A DNA stretch of 64,000 nucleotides from CAWCUZ01 sp963798795 (GTDB taxonomy: Bacteria > Acidobacteriota > Vicinamibacteria > Vicinamibacterales > SCN-69-37): assembly GCA_963798795.1 (NCBI GenBank), contig CAWCUZ010000001.1:2170001-2234000 (forward strand), given 5' to 3'. This document shows, in pieces, positions 53,462 through 61,785 of the stretch. The first letter of the stretch is position 1. Every line of letters begins with the position of its first letter. Below the pieces are notes generated by a model. That model did not search any database. It was not told the origin of the DNA and saw only the letters and a program-made list of their open reading frames with translations. The position numbers were made by a program, and so were the translations under genes.

Positions 53462-53752
53462 TCAGTACTCCGCGATCGCGTCGTCCGGGTAGCAGTAGAC
53501 CCAGCGTTCGCCCGGTTCGGCCGACGAGACGACTGGATGACCCGACGCCCGCGCGTGCTTGCTGGCGTGGCGGTTCGGGGAGGAGTCGCAGCAGTGCGTC
53601 AGGCCGCAGGTCTGGCACGTGCGCAGATGGACCCAGCGGCCGCCGATCTTCAGGCACTCCTCGCACGCGCGGCGCGATGCGACCTTCAGTTCGCCGAGCG
53701 ACGAGAGATGCGTGCACGGGCCCGCCACGGTTCCAAGCGTATCATCGAGCAT
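53462..53752 (-). CDS. UBP-type zinc-finger protein
   Basis: A 96-residue protein that is almost entirely a UBP zinc finger: PCTHL, CEECLKIGGRWVHLRTCQTCGLTHCCDSSPNRHASKH, ASGHPVV and ERWVYCYPDD. The Cys/His ligands of the three zinc sites are present. In eukaryotes the domain binds the free C-terminus of ubiquitin; bacterial stand-alone versions are widespread and of unknown role. The ATG at 53752 overlaps the ATG of the divergent DUF5996 gene within GCATGC; a GTG at codon 9 is an alternative start. Confidence 0.9.
   Translation of the reverse strand: MLDDTLGTVAGPCTHLSSLGELKVASRRACEECLKIGGRWVHLRTCQTCGLTHCCDSSPNRHASKHARASGHPVVSSAEPGERWVYCYPDDAIAEY
53740..53745 (+). promoter_or_regulatory. Candidate -10 box for the DUF5996 gene
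   Basis: TATCAT, 5 bp before the ATG at 53751; it lies inside the first codons of the divergent zinc-finger gene. Confidence 0.4.
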
Positions 53753-54656
53753 GCCCGACGTTCCGCCCTGGCCGGCGCTGCCCTACGACGCGTGGCGGGA
53801 AACCTACGCGACGCTCCATCTCTGGTCTCAAGTCGTCGGCAAGGTGGCGCTGGCGCTCGCGCCGCCCGTGAACCATTCGTGGGCCATCGCGCTGCAGGTG
53901 CAGCCGCGCGGCCTGTCGACCCGGCCGCTGGCCCACCGGAACCGGACGTTTACCCTCGCGTTCGACTTCGTCGACCATCGGCTCGCGATCGCGACCGACG
54001 CCGGTGAGGAGCGCACGATCCCGCTCGTGCCGATGTCCGTCGCCGCGTTCCATCGGCAGGTGATGGGGGCGCTGGCCGATCTCGATCTGGCCGTTCACAT
54101 CTGGCCCGTCGCGGTCGAGCTGCCGCAGCCGATCCGGCTCGATCGGGACGAAGCGCACCACACCTACGATTCCGGACAGGTGGAAGCCTGGTGGCGGATC
54201 GTGCTCCAGCTCACGCGCGCGCTGACCGAGGCGCGTTGCCGCTTCATCGGCAAGGCCAGTCCGGCGCACTTCTTCTGGGGCGCCTTCGACCTCGCGCTCA
54301 CGCGATTCTCGGGCCGTCCGGCGCCGCCGCGCGAGGGCCCGCCGTTCATGCAGGAGGCGTACTCGCACGAAGTCATCAGCCACGGATTCTGGCCGGGAAA
54401 CGACGACCTGCCCGAAGCCGTGCTCTATGGCTACGCGGTCCCGGAGCCCGCCGGGTTCAGGCACGCGTCCGTTGAACCCGCGGCGGCGTATTACCACGCG
54501 GGGCTCGGCGAGTTCCTGCTGCCGTACGAGGCCGTGCGAACGTCGGCGGATCCGGACGCCGCCGTGCGCGCGTTCGTCGAGAGCACGTACGCGCAGGCCG
54601 CCACGCTCGGCCGTTGGGATCGCCAGGCGCTCGAACGCGATCGGCCCGGCGTATGA
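53751..54656 (+). CDS. DUF5996 family protein
   Basis: A 301-residue cytoplasmic protein: WPALPYDAWRETYATLHLWSQVVGKVALALAPPVNHSWAIALQV, LAFDFVDHRLAI, PVAVELPQPIRLDRDEAHHTYD and the C-terminal AAYYHAGLGEFLLPYEAVRTSADP. This pattern is that of DUF5996, a widespread family with no known activity. No signal peptide or membrane segment is present. The ATG at 53751 is preceded by TATCAT and no ribosome binding site. The end is 36 bp from the stop of a truncated ADOP gene on the other strand. Confidence 0.85.
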   Translation: MPDVPPWPALPYDAWRETYATLHLWSQVVGKVALALAPPVNHSWAIALQVQPRGLSTRPLAHRNRTFTLAFDFVDHRLAIATDAGEERTIPLVPMSVAAFHRQVMGALADLDLAVHIWPVAVELPQPIRLDRDEAHHTYDSGQVEAWWRIVLQLTRALTEARCRFIGKASPAHFFWGAFDLALTRFSGRPAPPREGPPFMQEAYSHEVISHGFWPGNDDLPEAVLYGYAVPEPAGFRHASVEPAAAYYHAGLGEFLLPYEAVRTSADPDAAVRAFVESTYAQAATLGRWDRQALERDRPGV

Positions 54657-54692
54657 GCGTCGCGGCCACACGGGCGCTCCCGCGACGCCGCG

Positions 54693-55667
54693 CTACTCGG
54701 CTCGCAGGACCACGGCGGGATCCACGCGCGTCGCGGATCGTGCCGGCAGCCAGCACGCGACGGCCGCCACCGCGGCGATGAGGACGGACGTGGCCGCGAA
54801 CGCCGCCGGATCGAGCGGCCGCACTTCGAACAGCAGGCCCTCGAGCAGCCGCATCAGGACGAGCCCGCCGAACACGCCCGTCAGCAGACCGCCGAGCGCC
54901 AGCACGAGACCCTCGGCCAGGACGCCGCCGAGGATCCGCCGACGGCTGGCACCGAGCGCCGCGCGGATGCCCAATTCCCGCCGCCGCTCGCTCACGGCGA
55001 ACGCCAGTACGCCGCCGACCCCGACCGACGCGATTCCGAGCGCCAGCAGACCGAATCCGCCGAACAGCGTCGCATTCAGCCGCGACGGTGCCATCCGGGC
55101 GGCCAGCGCGTCGTCGAGCGTGGTCACCTCGGCGATGGGGCGCTTCGGATCCTGCGCGCGGATGAGCCGCGCCGCTTCCTGCGCCGCCTCGCCCGGCGCC
55201 GTCCCGTCGAGCGTGCGAATGAGCAGACCCGATCCCATCGGTCCCTGCGTCCAGGCCTCGTACACGGTGGGCACCACGCCGGACTGCGGACCGCGGTCGC
55301 GCGTGTCCCCGGCAATCCCGACGATGGTGCGCCAGCCGTTCCAGTTCTGTCCGTCGAACGACCACTGCACCCGCCGGCCGAGCGCCGGCTCGTCGGGAAA
55401 GGCCGTCCGCGCGAATCGCTCGTTGACGACGACCACCGGCTCGCTTCCTTCCGCGTCCCGGGTGTCAATCGACCGGCCGAATCGAATCGGGATGTCGAGG
55501 GCCCTGAAGTAATCCGGTCCGACGCTGTTGAAGAGGATCGATCCGCCCTGCTCTCCCGCCTGGTGGCCGTCCGTGCGGTACCGCCACGAGTAGATCTCGG
55601 TCGAGTCGAACGGCACGACCGACGCCGCCGCCGCGAGCGCCAGTGCGACCTGGTCGAACGTCGTCAT
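54693..55667 (-). pseudogene. 3' half of an ADOP permease gene (5'-truncated)
   Basis: About 324 codons matching only the second half of an ADOP: VVPFDSTEIYSWRYRTDG...FNSVGPDYFRALDIPIRFGRSIDTRD, then a full FtsX domain (LGIRAALGASRRRILGGVLAE) and the ending SATRVDPAVVLRAE. The first MacB and FtsX modules are missing: upstream sequence in the same frame is unrelated and matches a PRC-barrel gene remnant in another frame. The junction is near 55667. The frame itself is intact, so the truncation may be recent; alone the protein is not expected to work. Confidence 0.8.
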
Positions 55668-55968
55668 CTGCTCTTGGCGACCGGCGTCGCCTCGTGCCGG
55701 ATGCCCTTGGTGGTCCAATAGCCGGGACGGCCGTAGTGCTCGTCGACGAGAAAGTCTTCCACGTGTCCAATGTCCCCGTCGGTCGCGTGAATGTGATGGC
55801 CGATGACGGCCCGGCAACTGCGGAGGTGGCAGTCGTCCGATGTCGGCGCCGCCCGCATCCATCCGCTCTTCATTTCCTCTTGTCGTCGAAGTACAGGTCG
55901 TCCACCTTGCCAATGACGCCGTCGGTCGCGCGGATCGCGTAGCCCCGAAGATCCGTAACGTTGCGCAC
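55664..55968 (-). pseudogene. Broken PRC-barrel domain gene
   Basis: Two pieces of a two-repeat PRC-barrel protein: VRNVTDLRGYAIRATDGVIGKVDDLYFDDKR ending in a stop at 55870, and then, in another frame, HLRSCRAVIGHHIHATDGDIGHVEDFLVDEHYG before the sequence diverges. The RATDGVIGKVDD/HATDGDIGHVED motifs are typical of the domain. The middle and the 3' end are missing, and the fragment abuts the truncated ADOP. This spot lies 200 bp from the energy-metabolism island. Confidence 0.7.
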
Positions 55969-56161
55969 ATGTGTCGTCCGTCCTGCCGCGAAGCCGCCCC
56001 GTGATGGAACGCGCAGCCCTGCAACTTCATGCTACTCAGACCCGACCCGACGACGATGTTCAAGAAGGAACGGGCCGACGCGGGAGTCGGCACTCGGGAG
56101 GGCCCGGTGACGGGCCCGGACCATCTCCTGGAACTCCACCGTGACGGCTGAGTCGTCGCCA

Positions 56162-58708
56162 TCAGCGTTGCCAGAGAATTCGCGCGGATTCCAGCGGAAC
56201 CGCGATGCCGGAACGGCGGGGGATGACGCGCGCCGTGTAGTCGGTCGCTGGACGTGTCGAGGGTACCGTCGCGCGATAGACGCGGGGGCGGGCTGCGTCA
56301 GGTTGGGACGGCGCGCACGTCATTTCCTGGCGTACGGGATCGCCGCCGTTCGGTCCGTCTGCATACAACTCGACGCGTACCGCATTCGGGTCGAGATCGT
56401 TCAGGAAGAGGTCGACTTCGAACACGCGGTGGTCCGCGTGGGTCTCAACCCGGACGGCTCCGAAGCGCAAGGAGCGCCACTGCTGATCAAGGGCATCTTG
56501 CCACTCGACCAATTGCCTGCCCACGGCGCCGTTGTCCGCCGCCCGCTCGCGGTAGACGGCTGCAGCAGGAAGGTAGTGGTGCTCGGTGTAGTCCTGCACC
56601 GTGCGGTTGGCGGCGAAGCGCGGGGTCAACCGCGCCATGCTTTCCCGCATCCGCGCGACCCAGGCTGCCGGAATGCCGTTCTCGTCGCGCGCGTGAAACT
56701 CCGGGATCACCGTCCGCTCGAGCAGGTCGTAGAGCGCGCCCGCTTCAACGGCGTCCCAGGCCGGGTCATCGCCATGCTCCCGGCCATCCCCCAACGCCCA
56801 CCCCACGTCAGGACGGTAGGCCTCCGCCCACCAGCCGTCCAATTCCGAAAGATTGATGCCTCCATTGACGAGCACCTTCATGCCGCTCGTCCCGCACGCC
56901 TCCCACGGCCGCCGGGGCGTGTTGAGCCAGACATCCACGCCCTGCACCAGGCGCTCCGTCAGGAGCATGTCGTAATCACTGAGGAAGATCGCATGAGGAC
57001 GGATGGCGGGCTGGCGAATGAAGTGGACCCATTGCTCGATGAGCGCCTGTCCCGCCACGTCCGCGGGATGGGCCTTGCCCGCAAGGATCAGTTGCACGGG
57101 GCGCCGCGGATCGGTCAGCAGACGATGCAGCCGCTCCGGGTCGTGGAGCAGCAGGTTGGGTCTCTTGTACGCGGCGAATCGCCGCGCAAAGCCCAGGGTC
57201 AACACGCCGGGATCGAACAGATGTCTCGCCCCCTCAACCGCCTCCGGCGACGCACCGGAGAGGGCCAGCTGGCCGGACAGTCGCTCGCGCACATGTGCCA
57301 CGAGAGACGCGCGGGCGGCCGAGCGGAATTGCCACAGCCTGGAGTCGGAAATGCGGCGAATGTCCTGCTCCAGGTTCGTCGCCGTCCCCAGCCAGCGGTC
57401 CTTTCCACCGGCTTCCGTCCAGAGGTCATCGGCGGCCGCCGAGTCCCAGGTCGGCATATGGACCCCGTTGGTCACGTGTCCGACGGGCACCTCGTCCTCC
57501 GGCCAGCGGGGAAAGAGAGGCGCGAAGAGGCGTCGGCTGACGCTCCCATGCAGGCGACTCACGCCGTTGACCGCCCCGCTTCCCCGGATGGCCAGATAGG
57601 CCGTGTTGAACGGCTCCGACGAGTCGTCCGGATTCTGGCGGCCCAGGGCCAGCACGTCGTGGAGCGCCAGGCCAAGTTGCCGCTCGGCGTACCCTCCGAG
57701 GTATTGCCCGATGAGGGCCGGAGCGAACCGATCGAAGCCGGCGGCGACCGGCGTGTGGGTGGTGAAGAGGTTCCCGGCTCGTGTCACGGCCAGCGACGTG
57801 TCGAAGGGTTGCCCGGTGTCTTCCATGAAACTGCGGGCACGATCCAACACCGCGAAGGCGGCGTGGCCTTCGTTCAAGTGACAGATGTCCGGCTTGATAC
57901 CCAGCGCGCGGAGCAAGCGCCAGCCGCCAATGCCGAGCAGCAATTCCTGCTCGAGGCGCAGTTCCGGCCCGCCTCCATACAGCTCGCTCGTGATTCCCCG
58001 GTGCGCAGGGACGTTGGCCGCATCATTACTGTCCAGCAGGTAGAGCACGACTCGACCCGCTTGGACCTGCCAGGCGCGCAGCCAGACCGAGTAACCCGGC
58101 AACGCGACCTCCAGACGCAACCACTCGCCGTTTGGATGGCGTACCGGCAGGATCGGTAACTGTCCGGGGTCGTTGTACGGGTAGAGCGCCTGTTGCGCTC
58201 CGTCCTTGCCAATCACCTGACGAAAATAGCCTTGTTGGTAGAGCAGCCCCACGCCGACCACCGGTACGCCCAAATCGCTCGCAGCTTTGAGCTGATCGCC
58301 CGCGACGTTACCCAGCCCTCCCGAGTAGATCGGCAGGGCTTCGCTCAACATGAATTCCATGCTGAAATACGCGACCGACGTCAACGGCGCGTCCGGATGC
58401 GCGTGCTGAAACCACGCAGGCGTCTGCGCCGCGTGGCGCGTGGCTCGCAGCAGATCATCGATGTTCTCACGGAAACGAGGATCGTCCAGCACGCGCTCGA
58501 GCTGGTCCCGCGAGACCGTTTGCAGGACGACCCACGGATTCTGAGTCAGTGTCCACAGGATGGGATCGAGCGTACGCCATACGCCGTCGGTCGCGTGGTT
58601 CCACGACCAGCGCACATCAAGTGCAAGCTCTGCCAGTGAATCGAACCCCTCGATCTCCGTGGGTAGAAGATTGTAGATGGGGTGGCTGACGCGCGTGCGC
58701 GTGCTCAT
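56162..58708 (-). CDS. glgP: Alpha-glucan (glycogen/starch) phosphorylase
   Basis: An 848-residue GT35 enzyme releasing glucose 1-phosphate from glycogen. An N-terminal DUF3417-like domain (SLAELALDVRWSWNHATDGVW) precedes the catalytic core with YFSMEFMLSEALPIYSGGLGNVAGD, HLNEGHAAF, LGFARRFAAYKRPNLL and the PLP-lysine motif EACGTSGMKVLVNGG; a C-terminal extension of about 100 residues (VRVETHADHRVFEVDLFLNDLDP) resembles an accessory beta-domain. The product feeds the phosphoglucomutase encoded 21 bp upstream on the same strand, so the two are an operon for glycogen use. Confidence 0.95.
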   Translation of the reverse strand: MSTRTRVSHPIYNLLPTEIEGFDSLAELALDVRWSWNHATDGVWRTLDPILWTLTQNPWVVLQTVSRDQLERVLDDPRFRENIDDLLRATRHAAQTPAWFQHAHPDAPLTSVAYFSMEFMLSEALPIYSGGLGNVAGDQLKAASDLGVPVVGVGLLYQQGYFRQVIGKDGAQQALYPYNDPGQLPILPVRHPNGEWLRLEVALPGYSVWLRAWQVQAGRVVLYLLDSNDAANVPAHRGITSELYGGGPELRLEQELLLGIGGWRLLRALGIKPDICHLNEGHAAFAVLDRARSFMEDTGQPFDTSLAVTRAGNLFTTHTPVAAGFDRFAPALIGQYLGGYAERQLGLALHDVLALGRQNPDDSSEPFNTAYLAIRGSGAVNGVSRLHGSVSRRLFAPLFPRWPEDEVPVGHVTNGVHMPTWDSAAADDLWTEAGGKDRWLGTATNLEQDIRRISDSRLWQFRSAARASLVAHVRERLSGQLALSGASPEAVEGARHLFDPGVLTLGFARRFAAYKRPNLLLHDPERLHRLLTDPRRPVQLILAGKAHPADVAGQALIEQWVHFIRQPAIRPHAIFLSDYDMLLTERLVQGVDVWLNTPRRPWEACGTSGMKVLVNGGINLSELDGWWAEAYRPDVGWALGDGREHGDDPAWDAVEAGALYDLLERTVIPEFHARDENGIPAAWVARMRESMARLTPRFAANRTVQDYTEHHYLPAAAVYRERAADNGAVGRQLVEWQDALDQQWRSLRFGAVRVETHADHRVFEVDLFLNDLDPNAVRVELYADGPNGGDPVRQEMTCAPSQPDAARPRVYRATVPSTRPATDYTARVIPRRSGIAVPLESARILWQR

Positions 58709-58729
58709 GGTGCGATGTCTCCGCCCTCT

Positions 58730-60376
58730 CTACGGCGCCGCCAGCGTATCGCTGACGATGGTCTGGCCTTCCTCCAGGATGCGGCGCAGATGATCCGCGC
58801 CGCGGAAGCTCTCCGCGTAGATCTTGTAGATCTCCTCCGTCCCTGACGGACGCGCAGCGAACCATCCGCTCCTGGCGATGACCTTCACGCCGCCGAGAGG
58901 CGCGCCGTTGCCGGGCGCCTGAGTGAGGATCGTCTGAATCGGTTCGCCGGCCAACTCGGTGATCGTGACCTGCTGGGGCGAGAGCTTCGCCAAGAGGGCC
59001 TTTTGATCCGGAGTGGCGGGCGCCTCGACGCGATCATAGACCGGCTCGCCCAGCTCGCGCGCAAGGTCCCGGTACGTCTCGCCGGGATCGCGGCCCATCC
59101 GGGCGGTCATCTCCGCCGCCAGCAGCGCCGGAACGATGCCGTCCTTGTCCGTCGTCCACACGCCGCCGTCCAGCCGCGCGAATGAGGCCCCCGCGCTCTC
59201 TTCGCCCCCGAAGGCCAGCGAACCGTCGAGCAAGCCGTCCACGAACCACTTGAAGCCCACCGGTACTTCGTAGAGCGTCCGGCCCAGCTTCGCGGTCACG
59301 CGATCGATCATCTGGCTGCTGACCACCGTCTTGCCGACCGCCGCGTCCTGGCGCCACGCCGGCCGGTGTTGGAACAGGTAGAACACCGCAGCGGACAGGT
59401 AGTGATTCGGCGGGAGCAACCCGGCGCTTCGGGCGACGATGCCGTGTCGATCGTGGTCGGTGTCGCAGGCCCAGGCAACGTCGAAGCGAGCCTTGAGGTC
59501 GATCAGCCGCTGCATCGCATAGGGCGAGGACGGGTCCATGCGGATCTGGCCGTCCCAATCCACGGTCATGAAGCGGAAGGTCGGATCGACGGCGTCGTTG
59601 ACGACGGTGAGGTTCAGCCCGTAGCGTTCCGCAAGGGGACCCCAGTAGTGGACCCCGGCGCCTCCCAGCGGGTCCACACCCAGGCTGATCGGCGCGCCCC
59701 GAATCGCGTCCATGTCGATGACATGGCCGAGGTCGGCGATGTAGGACCTCTGGTAGTCGTGCCGGTGTGTCGTGCCGGCGTGCAGCGCCTTCTCGTACGA
59801 GATCCGCCGCACGCCCTGAAGACCGGCCGCGAGCAACGCGTTCGCCTGGAGCCCAATCCAGTCGGTGACATGGGCTTCGGCCGGGCCGCCGTTGGGCGGA
59901 TTGTACTTGAAGCCGCCGTCGTGCGGCGGGTTGTGCGACGGCGTGATCACGATGCCGTCGGCAAGGCCCGTCCTGCGCCCGCGATTGTACGTGAGAATCG
60001 CATGCGAAATGACGGGAGTCGGCGTGTAGGGGTCCCCCTCTGCGAGCATGACGTCCACGCCGTTGGCCGCCAGGACCTCGAGGGCGCTCGCGAGCGCCGG
60101 CACCGAGAGCGCATGCGTGTCCATCCCAAGAAACAGCGGGCCGTCGATCTGGTGCTGCTTGCGGTACAGGCAAATCGCCTGGCTGATGGCCAGGATATGC
60201 CACTCGTTGAACGTGCGCTCGAATGCCGAACCGCGGTGCCCCGACGTGCCGAACGCGACACGTTCCGCCGCGACCGAGGGGTCGGGATGCTCCGCGTAGT
60301 ACGCGGTCACGAGCTTCGGGACATTGACCAGCATCGAGGCTGGAGCGGGCTTGCCGGCGAGAGGACTGACCTTCAT
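58730..60376 (-). CDS. pgm: Phosphoglucomutase (alpha-D-glucose phosphate-specific)
   Basis: A 548-residue mutase converting glucose 1-phosphate to glucose 6-phosphate. The active-site serine motif is VITPSHNPPHDGGFKYN, the metal loop ACDTDHDRHGIV, the sugar-binding loop GGEESAGASF and the phosphate-binding loop RPSGTEEIYKIY. The length and the N-terminal VAFGTSGHRGSAFERTFNE match the bacterial Pgm family. The start ATG at 60376 is preferred to the GTG five codons earlier because GGATAGAG precedes it. It is followed 21 bp later by glgP and preceded by a PPK2-like fragment. Confidence 0.95.
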   Translation of the reverse strand: MKVSPLAGKPAPASMLVNVPKLVTAYYAEHPDPSVAAERVAFGTSGHRGSAFERTFNEWHILAISQAICLYRKQHQIDGPLFLGMDTHALSVPALASALEVLAANGVDVMLAEGDPYTPTPVISHAILTYNRGRRTGLADGIVITPSHNPPHDGGFKYNPPNGGPAEAHVTDWIGLQANALLAAGLQGVRRISYEKALHAGTTHRHDYQRSYIADLGHVIDMDAIRGAPISLGVDPLGGAGVHYWGPLAERYGLNLTVVNDAVDPTFRFMTVDWDGQIRMDPSSPYAMQRLIDLKARFDVAWACDTDHDRHGIVARSAGLLPPNHYLSAAVFYLFQHRPAWRQDAAVGKTVVSSQMIDRVTAKLGRTLYEVPVGFKWFVDGLLDGSLAFGGEESAGASFARLDGGVWTTDKDGIVPALLAAEMTARMGRDPGETYRDLARELGEPVYDRVEAPATPDQKALLAKLSPQQVTITELAGEPIQTILTQAPGNGAPLGGVKVIARSGWFAARPSGTEEIYKIYAESFRGADHLRRILEEGQTIVSDTLAAP

Positions 60377-60412
60377 CACATCTCTATCCACTCATGTGTT
60401 GGTGCAATCGGA

Positions 60413-60574
60413 TCACGAGACATGCGGGCTCATCTCTCGTGCGAGCCGCTTCCGGATCGCCCGCAGTTCCCCCCGGCGCCTGGCGTCAGGCTTCGGGTAT
60501 GCCATTCGCAGGCCCTTGAACGCGTCGAGGACGATCTGCGACACGATCAGCGTGCGTTGGCCATGGCGCCCGAT
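60413..60574 (-). pseudogene. C-terminal fragment of a PPK2-like polyphosphate kinase
   Basis: A run of 54 codons in the same frame as atpG and directly after its TAG stop: IGRHGQRTLIVSQIVLDAF, KGLRMAYPKPDARRRGEL and RAIRKRLAREM, ending at TGA (60413-60415). It resembles the last 50 residues of PPK2-family polyphosphate kinases, where a helix is followed by a YP motif and a basic tail. No start codon or catalytic Walker motif is present, so it is a remnant of a gene deleted between atpG and pgm. Identity is moderately certain. Confidence 0.5.
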
Positions 60575-61456
60575 CTATCGCGGCGCGATCAGCGCCTCGA
60601 AGCCCGAGACGACGTCGAACAGTTCTTCATCGATACTGCTCTGACGCACCCGGTGGAATGTGCCGTGGAGCGTCTCGAGCAGGTCGTCGATGTTCTTGTC
60701 GGCGCGTTCCATGGCGGCCAGGCGACTGGCGTTTTCGCTCGCCAGCGATTCGGCGCACGCACGGAAGAGCGAGACGAAGAGATACTCGCGAATGAGCGCG
60801 CGCACGGCCGACGCGCCGGCGCCCATGACCTCGGGCATCTGTTTCGTCGGCCAGGGACGCTGGGCCAACTCGCGGCGCCAGCGTTCATCGAGCGGCAGCA
60901 ACCGCTGACTGACTGGCGCGTACCCCGAGTCGGACGTGGGTCGGTTATGGATGAGGTAGAGCTCGGTCAGGTCACGATGGGACTCGGTTTCGACGAGGAT
61001 CTGCCCGACCAGCGCGGTGATTCCGGAGGCCGCGCCCGGCACCGGGAACAGCCCGACGAGCGGCAGGCCCGCCTCGGCCAGGCGGGCGCGCACGCGATCC
61101 CCGACGGCCCACGCCCGGGCCTTGCCGGGCAGCGCCGCCAGCGTCTTGATCGCGTAGTCGGTCACGACCTCATTGAACTGGCCGACGAGTCCCTGGTCGG
61201 AGCCAAAGACCACAGCGCCGATGACGATCGCGTCCGGGCGTCCTTTCACCTTCACGGCGGTCAGCGGCGGGTCGCCTTCGTGGAAACACGCGCTCAATCC
61301 CAACTCGACGGTTCGAGCGTAGTCAGCCAGGGCCAGCACCGATTGTTCGTACTGGCCGATGCTCGAGGCCGCCAGGCCCTTCATCGTTCGCACGACGGAT
61401 TGCAGATCGCCGGCGCGACCGATCTTTCGGCGAAGGCTCGCCGTGGAATTGCTCAT
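60575..61456 (-). CDS. atpG: N-type F-ATPase gamma subunit
   Basis: A 293-residue rotor subunit. It starts LRRKIGRAGDLQSVVRTMKGLAASSIGQYEQSV, where the N-terminal helix and the M-K-x-L-A-A-S signature correspond to the gamma family, has VFGSDQGLVGQFNEVV in the core Rossmann-like part, and ends in a long coiled-coil helix (NASRLAAMERADKNIDDLLETLHGTFHRVRQSSIDEELFDVVSGFEAL). The sequence, like that of alpha, belongs to the alternative N-ATPase type. Its ATG overlaps the HPF-like gene stop by 4 bp (ATGA). In standard N-ATPase operons atpG is the last gene, directly after atpA. Confidence 0.9.
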   Translation of the reverse strand: MSNSTASLRRKIGRAGDLQSVVRTMKGLAASSIGQYEQSVLALADYARTVELGLSACFHEGDPPLTAVKVKGRPDAIVIGAVVFGSDQGLVGQFNEVVTDYAIKTLAALPGKARAWAVGDRVRARLAEAGLPLVGLFPVPGAASGITALVGQILVETESHRDLTELYLIHNRPTSDSGYAPVSQRLLPLDERWRRELAQRPWPTKQMPEVMGAGASAVRALIREYLFVSLFRACAESLASENASRLAAMERADKNIDDLLETLHGTFHRVRQSSIDEELFDVVSGFEALIAPR

Positions 61457-61755
61457 GGTGCGACTGTGCTTTCGATCGCGTTGTGAAGCTTCTCGGCCGC
61501 ACCATCGACGGCCCAGTCCAACGTGTCCGCGTCGTGCGTGACCGCAATGGGCTGGCGGCCTTCGAGACGGGCCTGCAGCATGCCGCGCTCGTCGTGTTGG
61601 CCGGCCTTCGCGCCGTTCTCGTCGCTCAGGTGGACCTCAACGCGTGTGACCTGATCACTGAATCGGCTCGGCGTGCTCTCGATGACGCCCCTGACCCTGG
61701 CCGCGAGCGCTTCGTGACCGGCGATGTTGTGGTCGGTATTCACGTGAATGTGCAT
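61453..61755 (-). CDS. HPF/RaiA-family ribosome hibernation-type protein inserted in the ATPase operon
   Basis: A 100-residue protein, MHIHVNTDHNIAGHEALAAR, then SRFSDQVTRVEVHLSDENG, KAGQHDERGMLQARLEGRQPIAVTHDADTLD and a C-terminal helix. The NTDxNIxGHEAL and VEVHLSDENG segments are those of short HPF/RaiA-type proteins, which bind ribosomes and make them inactive under stress. It begins 30 bp after atpA and overlaps atpG by 4 bp, so it is co-translated with the ATPase. The long HPF C-terminal dimerisation domain is absent. The role here is inferred from the family and context. Confidence 0.82.
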   Translation of the reverse strand: MHIHVNTDHNIAGHEALAARVRGVIESTPSRFSDQVTRVEVHLSDENGAKAGQHDERGMLQARLEGRQPIAVTHDADTLDWAVDGAAEKLHNAIESTVAP

Positions 61756-61785
61756 GAGGCTCTCCTGGGGCCATCGTATGGCTCG

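Noticed and set aside
54693..56162. 489-codon frame ending in the ADOP fragment read as one protein
   Set aside because: The first 165 or so codons are low-complexity and overlap PRC-barrel coding sequence in other frames; only the part after 55667 matches a family.
56141..61486. Long open frames on the plus strand opposite glgP and pgm (672 and 706 codons)
   Set aside because: They are antisense shadows of high-GC genes: Arg/Gly/His-rich, no family motifs, no ribosome binding sites, and the minus-strand genes have clear catalytic motifs.
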